DNA of 6,198 bases, from NCBI GenBank assembly GCA_027325905.1, contig DAIEEM010000147.1, positions 1 to 6,198 on the forward strand. Reading direction: 5' to 3'. Below are positions 5,416 to 6,198 of this stretch, in pieces. The notes below the pieces were generated by a model. It was not told where the DNA came from. It saw only the letters and a list, made by a program, of their open reading frames with translations, and did not search any database. The DNA is from Rhodocyclaceae bacterium. GTDB taxonomy: Bacteria; Pseudomonadota; Gammaproteobacteria; Burkholderiales; Rhodocyclaceae. A program made the position numbers and the translations under genes. How positions within the stretch are numbered: position 1 is the first letter of the stretch; each line of letters opens with the position of its first letter.

Positions 5416-6198
5416 TCAGATGTCGTACTTCAGGCTGGCAAATATCGTCCGCATCGGGTAAGGGTTCGGGTTCACGTAGTAGATGCAGTTGGTCAGGTTG
5501 TTGATGCCGAGAGACGCCGTCCAGTTCTTGTCGACCTTGTAGAGCGCCTTGACATCGACCACGCTGTAGCTGCTGACGGTCGTGCCATAGACATTCGGAT
5601 TCGGCACGTTGTAGCCGGTCGTCGCATTGTAGAGTGAGACATATTGAGGTCCGCTGTAGCGGTAGTTCGCGCTGAACGAAAATTTATCGTCTACATGATA
5701 GATTCCCATCAGGGTAGCCCTGAATTTCGGGATGCGCGGCTGGGCCGTGCCCACCAGGATAGGATTGCCGGCATCGGCGGTAATCGTAGACGTGACCCAG
5801 GTTGCGCTGCCCGATAGGCCCAGACCCCGGATCAGGAAGTCGTTTTCCTGAGCCGCGGTTTCGAAGCCGAAAGTATGCACTTCATCGATATTGGTGTTGC
5901 CGAACAGGATGTAGCCCGGCAAGGAAACGGCATCCGCCGTCGATATGATCGCGTCATGCTTGTACTCGGCAAACAGGGAGTTGCGCCAGGAAGCCTGCTC
6001 CCAGCGGAATTCGGACGTGAGTTCAAGGGAATCCACCATCTCCGGCTTCAGGTCGGGATTGTTGGTCGGGGCATTAAATGGCGCGGGCAAGGCTGCGACT
6101 TGGGCAGGAGTAAGGGCGCCTGCTGCGGTGGTCTGGGGCGTGACATTGGAAAACAGCTCATTGACCGTTGGGAAGCGCGTCGCCCGGCCATAGGAGCC
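5416..6198 (-). CDS. TonB-dependent outer-membrane receptor, C-terminal part (5' partial)
   Basis: The last 260 residues of a TonB-dependent receptor, most of its C-terminal beta-barrel; the start, plug and TonB box lie beyond the right edge. The frame is open to the window end. It shows the standard barrel landmarks: YGRATRFPTVNELF, then NPDLKPEMVDSLELT, alternating aromatic strands, SGPQYVSLYN, and LGINNLTNCIYYVNPNPYP near the end. The protein closes with SLKYDI, so the terminal residue is Ile rather than the Phe or Trp common in outer-membrane proteins. Its base composition and codon use are clearly less GC-rich than the downstream genes. It is the first visible gene of the cluster and ends only 28 bases before the longest possible start of the propeller gene, with no clear terminator between. 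The substrate cannot be read from the barrel; a metal complex is suggested only by the neighbours. Confidence 0.93.
   Translation of the reverse strand, partial: GSYGRATRFPTVNELFSNVTPQTTAAGALTPAQVAALPAPFNAPTNNPDLKPEMVDSLELTSEFRWEQASWRNSLFAEYKHDAIISTADAVSLPGYILFGNTNIDEVHTFGFETAAQENDFLIRGLGLSGSATWVTSTITADAGNPILVGTAQPRIPKFRATLMGIYHVDDKFSFSANYRYSGPQYVSLYNATTGYNVPNPNVYGTTVSSYSVVDVKALYKVDKNWTASLGINNLTNCIYYVNPNPYPMRTIFASLKYDI

Overview
The window is GC-rich DNA (roughly two thirds G+C by eye, falling to near 55% in the last 800 bases). Every convincing gene reads on the minus strand. The GC content, the gene families and a C/G-run intergenic repeat suggest a betaproteobacterium, perhaps of the Rhodocyclales. 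That placement is inference from style, not from a marker gene.

In transcription order (right to left) the window holds: the C-terminal 260 residues of a TonB-dependent outer-membrane receptor (5416-6198, start outside the window); a secreted Asp-box beta-propeller protein of the sialidase/BNR superfamily carrying a Cys-x-Cys-Cys motif (4116-5387); a small exported thioredoxin-fold protein with a CPHC active site (3616-4119); and tonB (2981-3619), exbB (2252-2971) and exbD (1748-2170). After 122 bases follows a GltD-like FAD/NAD(P) oxidoreductase with N- and C-terminal iron-sulphur motifs (1-1625), which runs off the left edge before its stop codon.

The propeller, thioredoxin and tonB genes are joined by two ATGA stop/start overlaps. 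exbB starts 9 bases after tonB, and exbD follows exbB after 81 bases that hold a repeat-like sequence. The six genes therefore look like one transport operon: a receptor in the outer membrane, a private TonB-ExbB-ExbD motor in the inner membrane, and two periplasmic proteins rich in thiol motifs between them. The mature N-terminus of the propeller is rich in Met and His, and its Cys-x-Cys-Cys motif sits beside a CPHC thioredoxin. My best guess for the cargo is a thiophilic metal such as copper, or a metal complex, but nothing in the sequence proves it.

The oxidoreductase is probably a separate unit with its own Shine-Dalgarno. It resembles the flavoprotein electron-transfer subunits that pair with ferredoxin-dependent enzymes. 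The many long open frames on the plus strand are antisense shadows caused by high GC.
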